Assembly (NCBI GenBank): GCA_000987045.1
Contig: LAKY01000008.1
Coordinates: 44,443-108,442, forward strand
From: Clostridiales bacterium PH28_bin88
GTDB lineage: Bacteria; Bacillota; PH28-bin88
Reading direction: 5' to 3'
Length of the DNA: 64,000 bases
The translations under genes and the position numbers were made by a program. Positions 20,320-28,051 of the stretch are shown in pieces (the stretch's first letter is position 1; each line of letters begins with the position of its first letter). Below the pieces are notes generated by a model that was not told where the DNA came from, ran no database searches, and worked only from the letters and a program-made list of their open reading frames with translations.

Positions 20320-20376
20320 TTTTTTCACTTCCGTATCATGGTGGTTGTGTATCTGGAAGCACAACGTTAGCATGGT

Positions 20377-20705
20377 TTATTCTCCATTTATTCTTAGAAT
20401 CCTTCCACAAATACAAAAAAAATTAGAGCCAGTGGGAAGCCTGTCCATCATCGCCAGGCTGTGAATGATATTGATCGCTTTTTCTGATAGCGGAACCTTC
20501 TGTTTGACCAATTCCTCGACACATAAGTACGCCTCTTTGTGCCCCACTGCCTCCAGATGGTCTTTCAGAGGTTTTTTATCGATAGTAATTCCCTCATTTA
20601 ATATCAGGGCCGTCTCCTGCAATAGGTAAAGCTCACCAGGAATTCATCTCTTAACCTTCGTAGTTCACCTTCGGTTAGAGGCCTGTATGTATTTAGCTCA
20701 CTCAA
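20377..20705 (-). pseudogene. Fic-family protein remnant
   Basis: The minus strand encodes SELNTYRPLTEGELRRLRDE and FLVSFTY in one frame, then LQETALILNEGITIDKK through EELVKQKVPLSEKAINIIHS in another. This is the N-terminal part of a Fic AMPylase. The inhibitory-helix region expected between FTY and LQET (HSNAIEGNT-like) is missing and the frame shifts there. The catalytic Fic core (HPFxxGNGR) is absent altogether. It is a dead 5' fragment between the ModE-like gene and the next operon. Confidence 0.75.
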
Positions 20706-20768
20706 GTTTGCTCAAACAAGGGTTGATTTTTGTACTGAATATGTCATTCCATGTCTTGCACCACACCT

Positions 20769-21176
20769 TCAATGCATCAACAACTTATTTTCTGATAATA
20801 ACTCATACCCTTCTTGCATTTTATCATCCAGCATTTCAAGGTTTGGGATTTCCGGATACCATCTTTCCCATAATACCTTAGCTCCCAACCATGACCAATC
20901 TTCATCATAGTTTTTAAGCTTCAGTTTCCAATCCTTTTCCAGCCACTTTGATAGGCTGTCCGCAGAAATATGCTCTCTGCATAATTTACGCATGATCTCC
21001 CTGTTGATTCTCATGCCGATGGAATTCAGTTTGTTAAGAATTTCTTCGTCTGTCATTTTACGCACATCCATCATTAAAACTTTTCCTTTTGCCCTCAATG
21101 CATTCAACCTGGCTTCGTCACCGGCAAGTTGTTGTTCTATTATTCGGTTTAACGCCCAAACAGATAGTTCCATCAT
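20769..21176 (-). CDS. Hypothetical protein, partner of the pRiA4b-ORF3-like gene
   Basis: This 135-residue, mostly helical and charged protein follows the 558-residue gene after 69 bp on the same strand and has an AAGGAAG ribosome site. It contains KMTDEEILNKLNSIGMRI and a Trp-rich segment (DEDWSWLGAKVLWERWYP). I recognise no domain. Base composition is more A/T-rich than the neighbouring defence and catabolic genes, matching its partner, so the pair probably moves together. Confidence 0.65.
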   Translation of the reverse strand: MMELSVWALNRIIEQQLAGDEARLNALRAKGKVLMMDVRKMTDEEILNKLNSIGMRINREIMRKLCREHISADSLSKWLEKDWKLKLKNYDEDWSWLGAKVLWERWYPEIPNLEMLDDKMQEGYELLSENKLLMH

Positions 21177-21245
21177 CTTTTCTTCCTTTCAAAATATTAT
21201 ATGAAACCGAACAAAACCTGATCATACGGAAGTTCTCATCTTGCA

Positions 21246-22922
21246 TTAGCTACTTATCCTTGGGTATTTTACGCCTTTTTCCGGCTCCTTGATATCTGCC
21301 AGTTCCACTTCAAACTTAAGCTCATCACCGTAATCATACAAATACATGAACTTCTGCTTGATAGCCAGATCCAGATTACCTATTTTTGCATTTTCGGCAG
21401 ACCTTCCTTCAGCCTGTGGATGGCAATACTCCGTCTTTGAATCCCATGCCTTGTTACTCATGAAAAATGAATAAAGATGCCCCCAATCCAGTTCAAAAGC
21501 AGAAGAAATTGATTCATGCAAATCGTCCAGTGTCTGTGTCCCCTTTATTTCAATCTGCTTCCCAGTACGTTTGCTACGGTATTTCGTGACCTTAAAAACA
21601 AATATCATTTTATCGGTTTCCCGGTTTAGAACACTTATATCTACATTTCTGCCATTATGCGTTTTTATCCTGTCTTCCGGCCTACCGGCTCTCGTTCCGT
21701 GTAAAAGAAACGCAAGATCATCGATATCAAAATCATTTTCATCCTCTTCGTCCTCATCATAATAATTCCTACTGTCTTCAATTATTTCGAACATTTTGTC
21801 ATCATCAAAGTCCTCGCCCAGCGCCTGTTTTCTCACGGGCTTTCTTCCCTCTCCGAGCAGTGCTTCACCCAGGGAAGTCAAATCATAAGAAGCTGCCCCG
21901 GAAAACAGCTTGGTACGGGCTAGCCGGAAGTTATCGACATGTTCCAGGATATTAAAGACTTCCGCCTCCATGATATATTCATCCTCATAAGCAGGCTGAA
22001 TCAACTGAAGGTAATATCCGAACGGGGTCAGGAAATACATATCGTAGTATAACAGCGCATGCATTGCTTTTACCATCTTCATTGCATCTTCATCCGATAT
22101 CTGGAATTCTTCATTGAAAACCACATCATAGAAAATCGATTCCATACGTTCTTCATCCAAACCAAGCTTTTTGAATACAGGAGTGAATAAATCTTCGAGA
22201 TCGACAGGCTTCATCAGTAAATTCTCAACCGTATTCACGGAAAACATATCCTTGATTTCAGGAAATACTTCAACCATGGTCCTGGAAAAATGTTTTACGA
22301 CTGCGTCGACAATTAGCCTAAGCTTTTGTATCCCATCCAGGCGTAAAAACTCGCCTACCTTTGGAGAAGTTCTTCCAAGAATCTTACCATCATCCTGCTG
22401 CATACTTTCAAGAAGTCCTGCTTCCAGTGCTGTGAGACTGATGATGTTGAAATAATGCCTGTCGTCCAGGAGAACTTTGTTCCTTATCCTGCCATGCTCC
22501 TCTGGAGGAAGTATTCCAGGCTCCTCCAACGGAATTCCCTCCTTCGCCGTCTCTAAAAATGTTTCCATGTCCTTTATGAAATGATGATTGTCCGTTTGAA
22601 AGCATGTAACGTCTAAATGAATGTACTTTATCTTTTTACCCTTGTATTCCGGCTTCAGAGTGGGAAGCACCACGATTCCTTTCCCGAATTCCCTCTCAAT
22701 AAGCATATTGGTCATATTTGCAGGAGATGCAAAGATATCGGGAACCATCGGAGTATAATAGTATTTTCGGAACATCTGCTGGATGCACTGGGATAAAAGT
22801 TCCTTCTCTTGTGCTTTAATATTTCCATAAATGCCCATAAATTGCTCTATAAAGTTTTCCACCGCCGCCACTGTACTTTTTTGTTTCATGAAAAAATCCG
22901 TTACCTTCTCCATACAGTCCAT
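21246..22922 (-). CDS. Large protein with C-terminal pRiA4b ORF-3-like domain
   Basis: The last 130 or so of 558 residues (from VFKVTKYRSKRTGKQIEI, through LHESISSAFELDWGHLYSFF and KFMYLYDYGDELKFEVEL) match the plasmid pRiA4b ORF-3 family. The first 400 residues are helical without a recognised domain. A strongly acidic linker (DEDEEDENDFDIDD) lies around 395-410. The function of pRiA4b ORF-3 proteins is poorly known; they are common on plasmids and in variable regions. A GAAGGG ribosome site precedes ATG 22922. Confidence 0.8.
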   Translation of the reverse strand: MDCMEKVTDFFMKQKSTVAAVENFIEQFMGIYGNIKAQEKELLSQCIQQMFRKYYYTPMVPDIFASPANMTNMLIEREFGKGIVVLPTLKPEYKGKKIKYIHLDVTCFQTDNHHFIKDMETFLETAKEGIPLEEPGILPPEEHGRIRNKVLLDDRHYFNIISLTALEAGLLESMQQDDGKILGRTSPKVGEFLRLDGIQKLRLIVDAVVKHFSRTMVEVFPEIKDMFSVNTVENLLMKPVDLEDLFTPVFKKLGLDEERMESIFYDVVFNEEFQISDEDAMKMVKAMHALLYYDMYFLTPFGYYLQLIQPAYEDEYIMEAEVFNILEHVDNFRLARTKLFSGAASYDLTSLGEALLGEGRKPVRKQALGEDFDDDKMFEIIEDSRNYYDEDEEDENDFDIDDLAFLLHGTRAGRPEDRIKTHNGRNVDISVLNRETDKMIFVFKVTKYRSKRTGKQIEIKGTQTLDDLHESISSAFELDWGHLYSFFMSNKAWDSKTEYCHPQAEGRSAENAKIGNLDLAIKQKFMYLYDYGDELKFEVELADIKEPEKGVKYPRISS

Positions 22923-23293
22923 AAAACACCCTTCCTATCTGAATGTGGTTATCTAATTTTTATATAGTATACCACAAAACAGGTACTATGATTATTATGC
23001 TTTTCAATCTCCAGTGCTGACGCATGCCCAGAAAATTAAGAGACATTGACCTGTATAAGGTAGAAAATTAGGCGCCGATAGGATGGCTTAGCCGATTTTC
23101 ACCGGTTAGATGCCCGAACAGGAGCGAAAAAACTTGTGAAATAGGTAAAAAAGGGCACACCAGTATCGTTTAATCCTCGCGCCCGCTATTAACCCCGTTG
23201 GGAAATACCAGGTTGGCTTTCCAGGTACTCCTCCATAACCCGTCCCTCCGATTCTTTCACCAGGAAATGGGGGTTTTGAAAATACAACCGGGT
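22923..23293. other. Intergenic region, no gene seen
   Basis: The part next to 22922 is A/T-rich and contains TATACT/TATAAA on the minus strand near 22955-22975, a likely promoter for the pRiA4b-like gene. The rest has no coding frame, and I could not identify an insertion-sequence end. Confidence 0.4.
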
Positions 23294-23539
23294 TTATAGA
23301 TGCCTTCCCCCCATAAACCGGCCGGGCAGGGTCACTTTGGCCTTAAACACCAACAGCACCCCTTCCACGCTAATGCCAACCAGGCGGAAAGGGATCAGCG
23401 CCAGCCAGACCACGGGGTACAAGATCAGGGTTAGTATTGCTAAAGGCCAACAGACCAGCAAGGCAGGACCATACGGCATGCCAGTAATCACAAAACCACT
23501 CTGTCCTGCTTCCACTGTGATTCGAGTCATATAAAACAA
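23294..23539 (-). CDS. Small hydrophobic protein of unknown function
   Basis: The 81-residue frame encodes two hydrophobic segments (about 22-40 and 42-68) suggestive of a membrane hairpin. There is no clear ribosome site, and the 5' end lies inside a 17-bp inverted repeat (23537-23590), so the start is uncertain and the frame may be a truncated gene. Confidence 0.4.
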   Translation of the reverse strand: MFYMTRITVEAGQSGFVITGMPYGPALLVCWPLAILTLILYPVVWLALIPFRLVGISVEGVLLVFKAKVTLPGRFMGGRHL

Positions 23540-23771
23540 GAAAGGCGACTTTCATCGCCTTCGGCGGTTTATCGAAAGTCGCCTTTCTTGTCTGCTAGGG
23601 GCTGCCGCCCCCTGCGTGAGACTTGGCGGCTTTGCCGCCTTAGTCGAACGGCGTGCCCCTTGCGGGTGTTCGGCAGCCTTCGGCCTGAGCACCCCGCAAG
23701 AGCAGGGGGCACACCCCCCTACAACCCCCCAGGTATAGGAAATTATCCACAGGACCATAATTTCCTATACC
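23537..23771. repeat. Hairpin-rich block with several perfect inverted repeats
   Basis: Three kinds of palindrome follow one another. The first has 17-bp perfect arms at 23537-23553 and 23574-23590. The second group is G/C-rich hairpins: GGGGC-TGCC-GCCCC, GGCGGC-TTT-GCCGCC and a long-range GTGCCCC/GGGGGCAC plus TTGCGGG/CCCGCAA structure at about 23653-23712. The third has 15-bp perfect arms at 23732-23746 and 23757-23771. The block lies directly after the stop of a coiled-coil membrane protein. It contains no transposase and no clear T-tract, so it is more than a terminator. Confidence 0.75.
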
Positions 23772-23791
23772 TCAAGTATAAAGGGTTTATC

Positions 23792-24106
23792 TTAGTTGAG
23801 GAGCAAGGGTAGCAGGACTGCGGCAAAACCAACAATCAGGGCAATAAAAATTCCGATAGCCCAGCGCGTTATTGAATGTGTTTCTTGATGAACCCTTTCT
23901 ATTCTATCTTGAAGATTATCTTGAAGATTGTCAATTTTCGTCTCTAGTTTACTTATGTCTGCTTTAACTTCTTGACGCAAGTTTGCTTCCATGGCATCCA
24001 GACGTTGCAAAAGGTAACCTAGGAAGTCAAAACCCCGTGGATACTTCGGGAAATCGTCGTCAGAACCGACAGCGGTTTCCCTTCTTGTTTCTTCCGGCAT
24101 GGCCAT
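23792..24106 (-). CDS. Coiled-coil protein with C-terminal membrane anchor
   Basis: The 104-residue protein has a central coiled coil (about 33-75, with LETKIDNLQDNLQDRIERV) and one C-terminal membrane helix (about 82-103). It resembles the DUF1640/CCDC90-like small proteins of many Firmicutes and archaea, whose function is unknown. A second coiled-coil gene lies at 24540-24869, and the hairpin block follows its stop. Confidence 0.65.
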   Translation of the reverse strand: MAMPEETRRETAVGSDDDFPKYPRGFDFLGYLLQRLDAMEANLRQEVKADISKLETKIDNLQDNLQDRIERVHQETHSITRWAIGIFIALIVGFAAVLLPLLLN

Positions 24107-24539
24107 GCCACCCCCTCCTCCAATCTCATATTACCACAGTTTGGACATTTTCGAAAGGGTAGTGCCCTTTTTCGTTACCAAATAGATAATCCCAACATCT
24201 TGCCAATAATCCCAACTTTCGCATGCCAACAACAACTAATTGCCAAGAGATACCTATAAAAGTTTTTGATAACAGCGATGAGGTGAACGGCCATGAATTT
24301 GCAGGCTATCCTGGCGGACATTCCTGGTGCTTTGGGGGAGAGGAGGTGGTGGCCATTTATCATGCATTTTCAAGCCGTTTAAGCCAACCCAGCCATTAAG
24401 GGCTTTGAGCACTCTATCCATTCTTTAACCTTAAGGCGATGGCTGGGCCTTAGATAGCTCCAGCTCTTATCATAGGCCCAGGCGAGCCGGCTTTCTACCA
24501 TCTATTCAGCCGGTCTTCGTGTCCTGGTACAGCAAGGGA
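24107..24539. other. Intergenic region with inverted repeat and a tiny frame
   Basis: An inverted pair CCCAGCCAT (24388-24396) and ATGGCTGGG (24439-24447) could form a hairpin. On the plus strand a 29-codon frame (24293-24382, MNLQAILADIPGALGERRWW start) follows a GAGGTG ribosome site. It may be a micro-protein or the 5' stub of a lost gene. Nothing else is seen. Confidence 0.35.
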
Positions 24540-24869
24540 TCACTTAGCTTTGCGTTTGTTTGATTTAGTCTTATCAAGAATTTGAATCCTTACGTCATGG
24601 CCGGCGATCTTTTCCTCGATGCGTTCCAGGCGAGCAGTATGGTCGGTAATTGTTTCTGAAAGCAATTTATAACCGTCCAGGAGCGCGGATAGCTTTTCTC
24701 CATGGTCATGCTCTATCCGAGCCACAGACTGGCGTATGGTTTCAATCTCCTTTTGGAATGACTTCTGGCCATGCTCAAGTGATTGTTGGCCATTTTCCAC
24801 ATTACCAAGGCGGTTATTAAGTGCTTGTAGTTGCTGCAGTACCAGTTCCTGAAATTTCTCGTTATCCAC
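24540..24869 (-). CDS. Coiled-coil protein of unknown function
   Basis: The 109-residue, highly charged protein is almost wholly helical, with heptad patterns from LQQLQALNNRLGNVENGQQS to the end and a basic tail (KSNKRKAK). It has no membrane helix. A decayed copy of its 5' half lies just upstream (24950-25090), which points to a local tandem duplication. Confidence 0.6.
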   Translation of the reverse strand: MDNEKFQELVLQQLQALNNRLGNVENGQQSLEHGQKSFQKEIETIRQSVARIEHDHGEKLSALLDGYKLLSETITDHTARLERIEEKIAGHDVRIQILDKTKSNKRKAK

Positions 24870-24949
24870 GTGTATTCCCCTCCTTTACTTCCCTGGGTTT
24901 CTTAAGAAATATTTCTGCGTCAAATGCTAATCTCCTGCACCGTCGGTAA

Positions 24950-25090
24950 CCACTTAAGAATGTGGTGGCCTTGCTCAAGCGACCGTTGCCCTTCTTGTAG
25001 GGATTGTTGGCCATTTTCAACCTTGCCAAGGCGGTTATCAATACTTGTCACTTGAGTGGTAAGTCCAGTACCAATTCCTGGCATGAGTGA
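24950..25090 (-). pseudogene. Decayed copy of the coiled-coil gene
   Basis: On the minus strand this segment encodes SIDNRLGKVENGQQSLQEGQ and then RSLEQGH, closely matching LNNRLGNVENGQQSLEHGQ of the intact neighbour. A stop codon precedes the conserved part and no start is usable. The rest of 24870-25290 has no other gene. Confidence 0.6.
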
Positions 25091-25290
25091 CAGGTTGTGG
25101 TATTTCTAAACGGCGAGGATAGTATGGTATAATGTAATGCGAGAGGATGGTTTGTTAAGAAAGAGCAAGATTAGGAATCTTTTTAGCGTGAATAAAAGCC
25201 TGGAGTGATTGAAGGCAGATATGGCAGTGCTCCTCACCCCGACCCCTTGGGTGGATGAGATGAATGAATACTTCGTGGGAGATGGTATCC

Positions 25291-25506
25291 ATGGCTACCC
25301 CAAAGGAAGAGCTAAGCAAAATCTTGGAAGAGCTGACCGAAAATGAAGCGGCGGAACTGGTAAGGATCTCTAAACGGCTGCGGGCGAATAAGAAGCAAAG
25401 CAACGTACCGTGGCCGGGAACCAGTCTGCTGCGCCTCGCGGGCTCGTTTGAGGGACCGGAGGATCTATCTGATCGGCACGACTATTACCTGACCGAGGAA
25501 CATTAA
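25291..25506 (+). CDS. Putative antitoxin of a VapBC-type pair
   Basis: The 71-residue plus-strand protein (MATPKEELSKILEELTENEA start) is helical at the N-terminus and acidic at the C-terminus, ending DRHDYYLTEEH, as in antitoxins encoded before PIN toxins. GGGAGATGG precedes the ATG at 25291. An in-frame ATG at 25264 would add nine residues. It ends two bases before the start of the toxin frame. Confidence 0.65.
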   Translation: MATPKEELSKILEELTENEAAELVRISKRLRANKKQSNVPWPGTSLLRLAGSFEGPEDLSDRHDYYLTEEH

Positions 25507-25507
25507 C

Positions 25508-25899
25508 ATGCGGGCACTAATTGATACCAGCGCTATTATCGCTGTCCTCAACAAGAGAGACAAAAACCATCCGGTCGCATTACACTTATTCAACAGGGGC
25601 AAGCGAAAGGTCTAATGTTCTCCCTAACCAATTTCTTGGTGGGAGAGGTATATGCGACTTTACTGACCAGGGTAGGGGCTTATGCCGCCAGAAAGTGGCT
25701 GGTGGAAAACGATATTCCGATTATCAGGGTCACCAGTGGTGATGAAGCGAGGGCGCGGGAAATACTTTTCAAGTATACCGACAAAAGTTTTTCGTATGTT
25801 GATGCTACCAGCTTTGCGGTAATGGAGCGCTTACAATTCGACATCGCCTTTTCTTTCGATGAACACTTCAAGCAATACGGTCTTCCTTTGCTGGGATGA
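25508..25899 (+). pseudogene. VapC-like PIN toxin with frameshift
   Basis: The frame starts MRALIDTSAIIAVLNKRDKN, the usual VapC start with its first catalytic Asp, but runs into a stop after 35 codons. A second frame then gives KGLMFSLTNFLVGEVYATLL, SYVDATSFAVM and FSFDEHFKQYG, with the remaining PIN acidic residues. One base appears to be missing near 25591 (TTATTCAACAG where TTATTCCAACAG would keep the frame). All four PIN acidic positions survive across the two frames, so inactivation may be recent, or a sequencing error. Confidence 0.75.
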
Positions 25900-25924
25900 A
25901 CCACTGAACAAAATGAGTAACAGC

Positions 25925-25951
25925 GCCTGTCGTGTGACAGGCTTTTTGTTT
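25925..25951 (+). terminator. Terminator after the VapBC remnant
   Basis: Perfect 7-bp arms GCCTGTC and GACAGGC around GTGT are followed by TTTTTGTTT on the plus strand, 26 bp after the toxin stop. Confidence 0.85.
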
Positions 25952-26090
25952 CAGTAAACATGATTATTGGGAGGTTAGAGAAGAATGAACAATGTATCTA
26001 CTTGTGACTAGAAGATCAGTCCGGGAGCGCAAGGTTCAACCCAGTGGCCATTAAAATAGGCTCATAGGATTGGTTAGTCAGACCCCAGCC

Positions 26091-26123
26091 CCCTTCACCC
26101 ACACGGTGAAGGGCTTTTTTATT
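26091..26123 (+). terminator. Rho-independent terminator, plus-oriented
   Basis: CCCTTCACC and GGTGAAGGG pair around a 5-nt loop and are followed by CTTTTTTATT. No intact plus-strand gene precedes it closely; it just precedes the CpaB-CpaE remnant. Confidence 0.8.
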
Positions 26124-26144
26124 GCCCAAAAACGTTAACTGGAG

Positions 26145-27009
26145 GTGCTGAAAAAAAGGGCGCAACCGCTACCTGCGCCTGGCCGTCTCCCTGGTGGCGG
26201 CCCTGGCGGTAAGTATTCTCCTGGTGGCCTCCACGGGCGAAAAGCCAACGGTGTACCGGCCCGTGGTGATGGTGACCACGGACACCGAGCCCAATACCCC
26301 CCTCACCGTCCAAAACCTGGCGGTGAAAAACATCCCCGCCGAGGCGGTACCGGCGGGAGCCCTGGCTAGTACGGGGAGGCGCGTGGCCTGCGCGGACCTT
26401 GATTTGCTCACCCCGGACCTCCCCGGCGGGGGCTACGGCCTGGACCAGGTGAGCGAAGACGTGTTACGGGGGGACTTCCATGCGGCCAAGACCGCCCTGG
26501 CCCTGCCGCGCCTGAAACCTGCGGGGGTCTACCTCCTGGCCGGCCCGTCCCATCCCCTGCGGGCGGAAACCATGGATCGGGTCGAGTTCGTAAGCCTGGT
26601 GTCCGCCCTGTCGGAGGTCTACGGCGCGGTGGTGCTGGACACCAGCCGCTTCCTGTCCCTGGAGGCCACCCTGGCCGCCCTGGACGTGGCGGACCTGGTG
26701 GTGGTACCCGTGGCGCCGGTGGAAAACCAGGTCCGGCACCTGGGCCGCTATCTTCTCCTCTTGGAGCGCGACCTGGTCCTGGCACCGGCAAAGGTACGGG
26801 TGGTCGTCAACCACCTCAGCGGGAGGCCGGCCCTCCCCGCCGGCACCATTGCGCAGGCCCTGGGGCGACCGGTGGCCGGCGAGGTGCCCTACAGCCGGGA
26901 GTGGGCCGGCTGGACAGGGGAGGAACTGCCGCCACTGGCCGGACGTGAGGGCATCCTTTTGGACCTGGTTAGAGTATCGGCTAGAGATGTGCCGGGAAAG
27001 GGGGAATGA
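26145..27009 (+). pseudogene. CpaB (SAF) - CpaE/TadZ-like ATPase deletion fusion
   Basis: The 5' part encodes a membrane helix (RYLRLAVSLVAALAVSILLV) and a SAF-type segment (LTVQNLAVKNIPAEAVPAGA), as in CpaB. From about codon 70 it turns into a MinD/CpaE-like ATPase from the DLDLLTPDLPG switch onward, including AGVYLLAGPSHPLRAE, GAVVLDTSR, ADLVVVPVAPVENQV and VRVVVNHLSGRP. The Walker A end of the ATPase and most of CpaB are missing, so an in-frame deletion joined two neighbouring genes. The N-terminal frame also needs six rather than seven A residues at 26151-26157. It is G/C-rich compared with the preceding DNA. Confidence 0.7.
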
Positions 27010-27165
27010 GTGGTCGTCACGGTCTTCCTCATCCTGGTGGGGGTCTACGTCGTGGTGCTGGCGACGCTACTCCGCGTCCAGCCGGAGCTGATGCGCTTCC
27101 TGGTGCTGGACCCGCGGGGCAGGACGGCCGTCAGCCTGATGGCCGGCATCTATTTCCGAAAGGAA
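27010..27165 (+). pseudogene. Truncated membrane protein of the same lost cluster
   Basis: A GTG start right after the fusion gene opens VVVTVFLILVGVYVVVLATL, one membrane helix, then LRVQPELMRFLVLDPRGRT. Near 27165 the plus-strand frame stops making sense because the DNA becomes the 3' end of an oppositely oriented vWA fragment. It is the 5' stub of a Tad/secretion-type membrane protein cut by the deletion. Confidence 0.55.
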
Positions 27166-27325
27166 CTTCTACACGGCCCAGTCGGCGGCCTCCCATTTCG
27201 GCCCCTGCATGGAGCCCGAGTGATCCACCAGCAGGTACCTGGTTCTCCTCCAAACTGTCGGTGATGACCTCCAACCTCCCTACCCCGCCGGGCAGGGAGT
27301 TTTCGTAAACCGCGGGATTAAGCAT
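27165..27325 (-). pseudogene. vWA-domain protein 5' fragment
   Basis: On the minus strand, ATG 27325 follows GGAGGG. It encodes MLNPAVYENSLPGGVGRLEV and then, after a one-base frame change near 27240, RYLLVDHSGSMQGPKWEAAD. That contains the DxSGS MIDAS metal motif of von Willebrand A domains. The gene is cut off at about 27165 where it meets the opposing stub. The 5' end and ribosome site are intact. Confidence 0.65.
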
Positions 27326-27403
27326 GACTGGCCCTCCTCGCATGTTCTTGTTTTCCCAACCGACCGTATGTTCTCACAACGGCTTCACCACCTGGTGACT
27401 GCA

Positions 27404-27565
27404 TTACTTAAACAACCGTCCCAACAGTTTTCCGGTGACCCTGCCGGCAACTCGCCGGCCGATCCTTTTGGTGACAGCTTTCGGCCCTTGGCTACTGATA
27501 CAGCTTCTTCGCCCGCCCATGCGTTCTACCCCCATTACTCTGTCACTAATGTAATTGCTTCCCAT
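27404..27565 (-). CDS. Possible leaderless micro-protein
   Basis: A 53-codon frame opens MGSNYISDRVMGVERMGG and ends with a basic amphipathic helix (VTKRIGRRVAGRVTGKLL then GRLFK). TATAATTC of element B ends 8 bp before the ATG, so a transcript would be leaderless. I recognise no family. It lies upstream of the vWA fragment on the same strand. Confidence 0.3.
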   Translation of the reverse strand: MGSNYISDRVMGVERMGGRRSCISSQGPKAVTKRIGRRVAGRVTGKLLGRLFK

Positions 27566-27616
27566 ACATGAATTATACTACGGGCACCCCGTCATTATCG
27601 GTCGGGAATATTCGTT
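27563..27616 (-). repeat. Dispersed promoter-like element, copy B
   Basis: The minus strand reads TTCCCGACCG, ATGACGGGGTGCCCG, TATAATTC and ATG-GGAAG, parallel to copy A at 14964-15012. The shared blocks are CACCCCGTCA, CGGTCGGGAA and GAATTATA on the plus strand. As in copy A, the -35-like and -10-like hexamers are only 12 bp apart. Confidence 0.5.
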
Positions 27617-27642
27617 CGGGCATGAAAATGCCATTTTCATGA

Positions 27643-27670
27643 AACCGGGATTGAACCGGTGACCTCCGCC
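27643..27670 (-). repeat. tRNA-Thr internal fragment
   Basis: These 28 bases are identical to 41711-41738 of the intact tRNA-Thr gene, from the T-arm to the anticodon stem. No further tRNA sequence follows on either side. It overlaps the fragment at 17361-17386 in a 13-bp core, AACCGGGATTGAA. Confidence 0.75.
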
Positions 27671-28051
27671 ACTTCGTCCAGTTTGCGCCTCATCCCAGTT
27701 GTAAGCAAGGTTCGCGGCCTTCCACGATGATTTTCTACTTGCCTTTTCCGTGTGGTTCGATATGAGCTAGGATGAAAAGCTCCCCTCGAAAACAATCAAA
27801 ATGCATTAAAACTATGCTAAATGGTGCAAAAAACGTTCAAAACGTGGCAAATTAGTACGATTTTGTACGCTACTAGACGCAACAAGGAGTATATAGAAGC
27901 CTTCTCAAGGTAATAATAACAATAAGCCATATATCACGTTTGTGTTTGCTAGTTGTCATCAGTTATGCTTATATTAGAGAATAAAGGCACCACTCATGAT
28001 CGAAGACCAAGGATTATTCCTTGGTGGTTAGTAGACTTGAGGGTGCCGTTA
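27671..28051. other. A/T-rich intergenic region with a terminator-like structure
   Basis: No gene is seen. Near the right end, GGCACC (27986-27991) and GGTGCC pair across a smaller CCAAGGATTATTCCTTGG hairpin. On the minus strand the structure ends GGTGCCTTTATT, consistent with termination of the DUF3800 transcript. Confidence 0.45.

Noticed and set aside
23017-23040. Possible insertion-sequence end (GCTGACGCATGCCC) similar to 47336-47350
   Set aside because: The similarity is only about 15 bases with mismatches, there is no transposase nearby and no target duplication.
17374-27655. Declaring this span a proven integrative element
   Set aside because: No integrase, relaxase or intact att repeat beyond a 13-bp tRNA core is present; kept as a hypothesis only.
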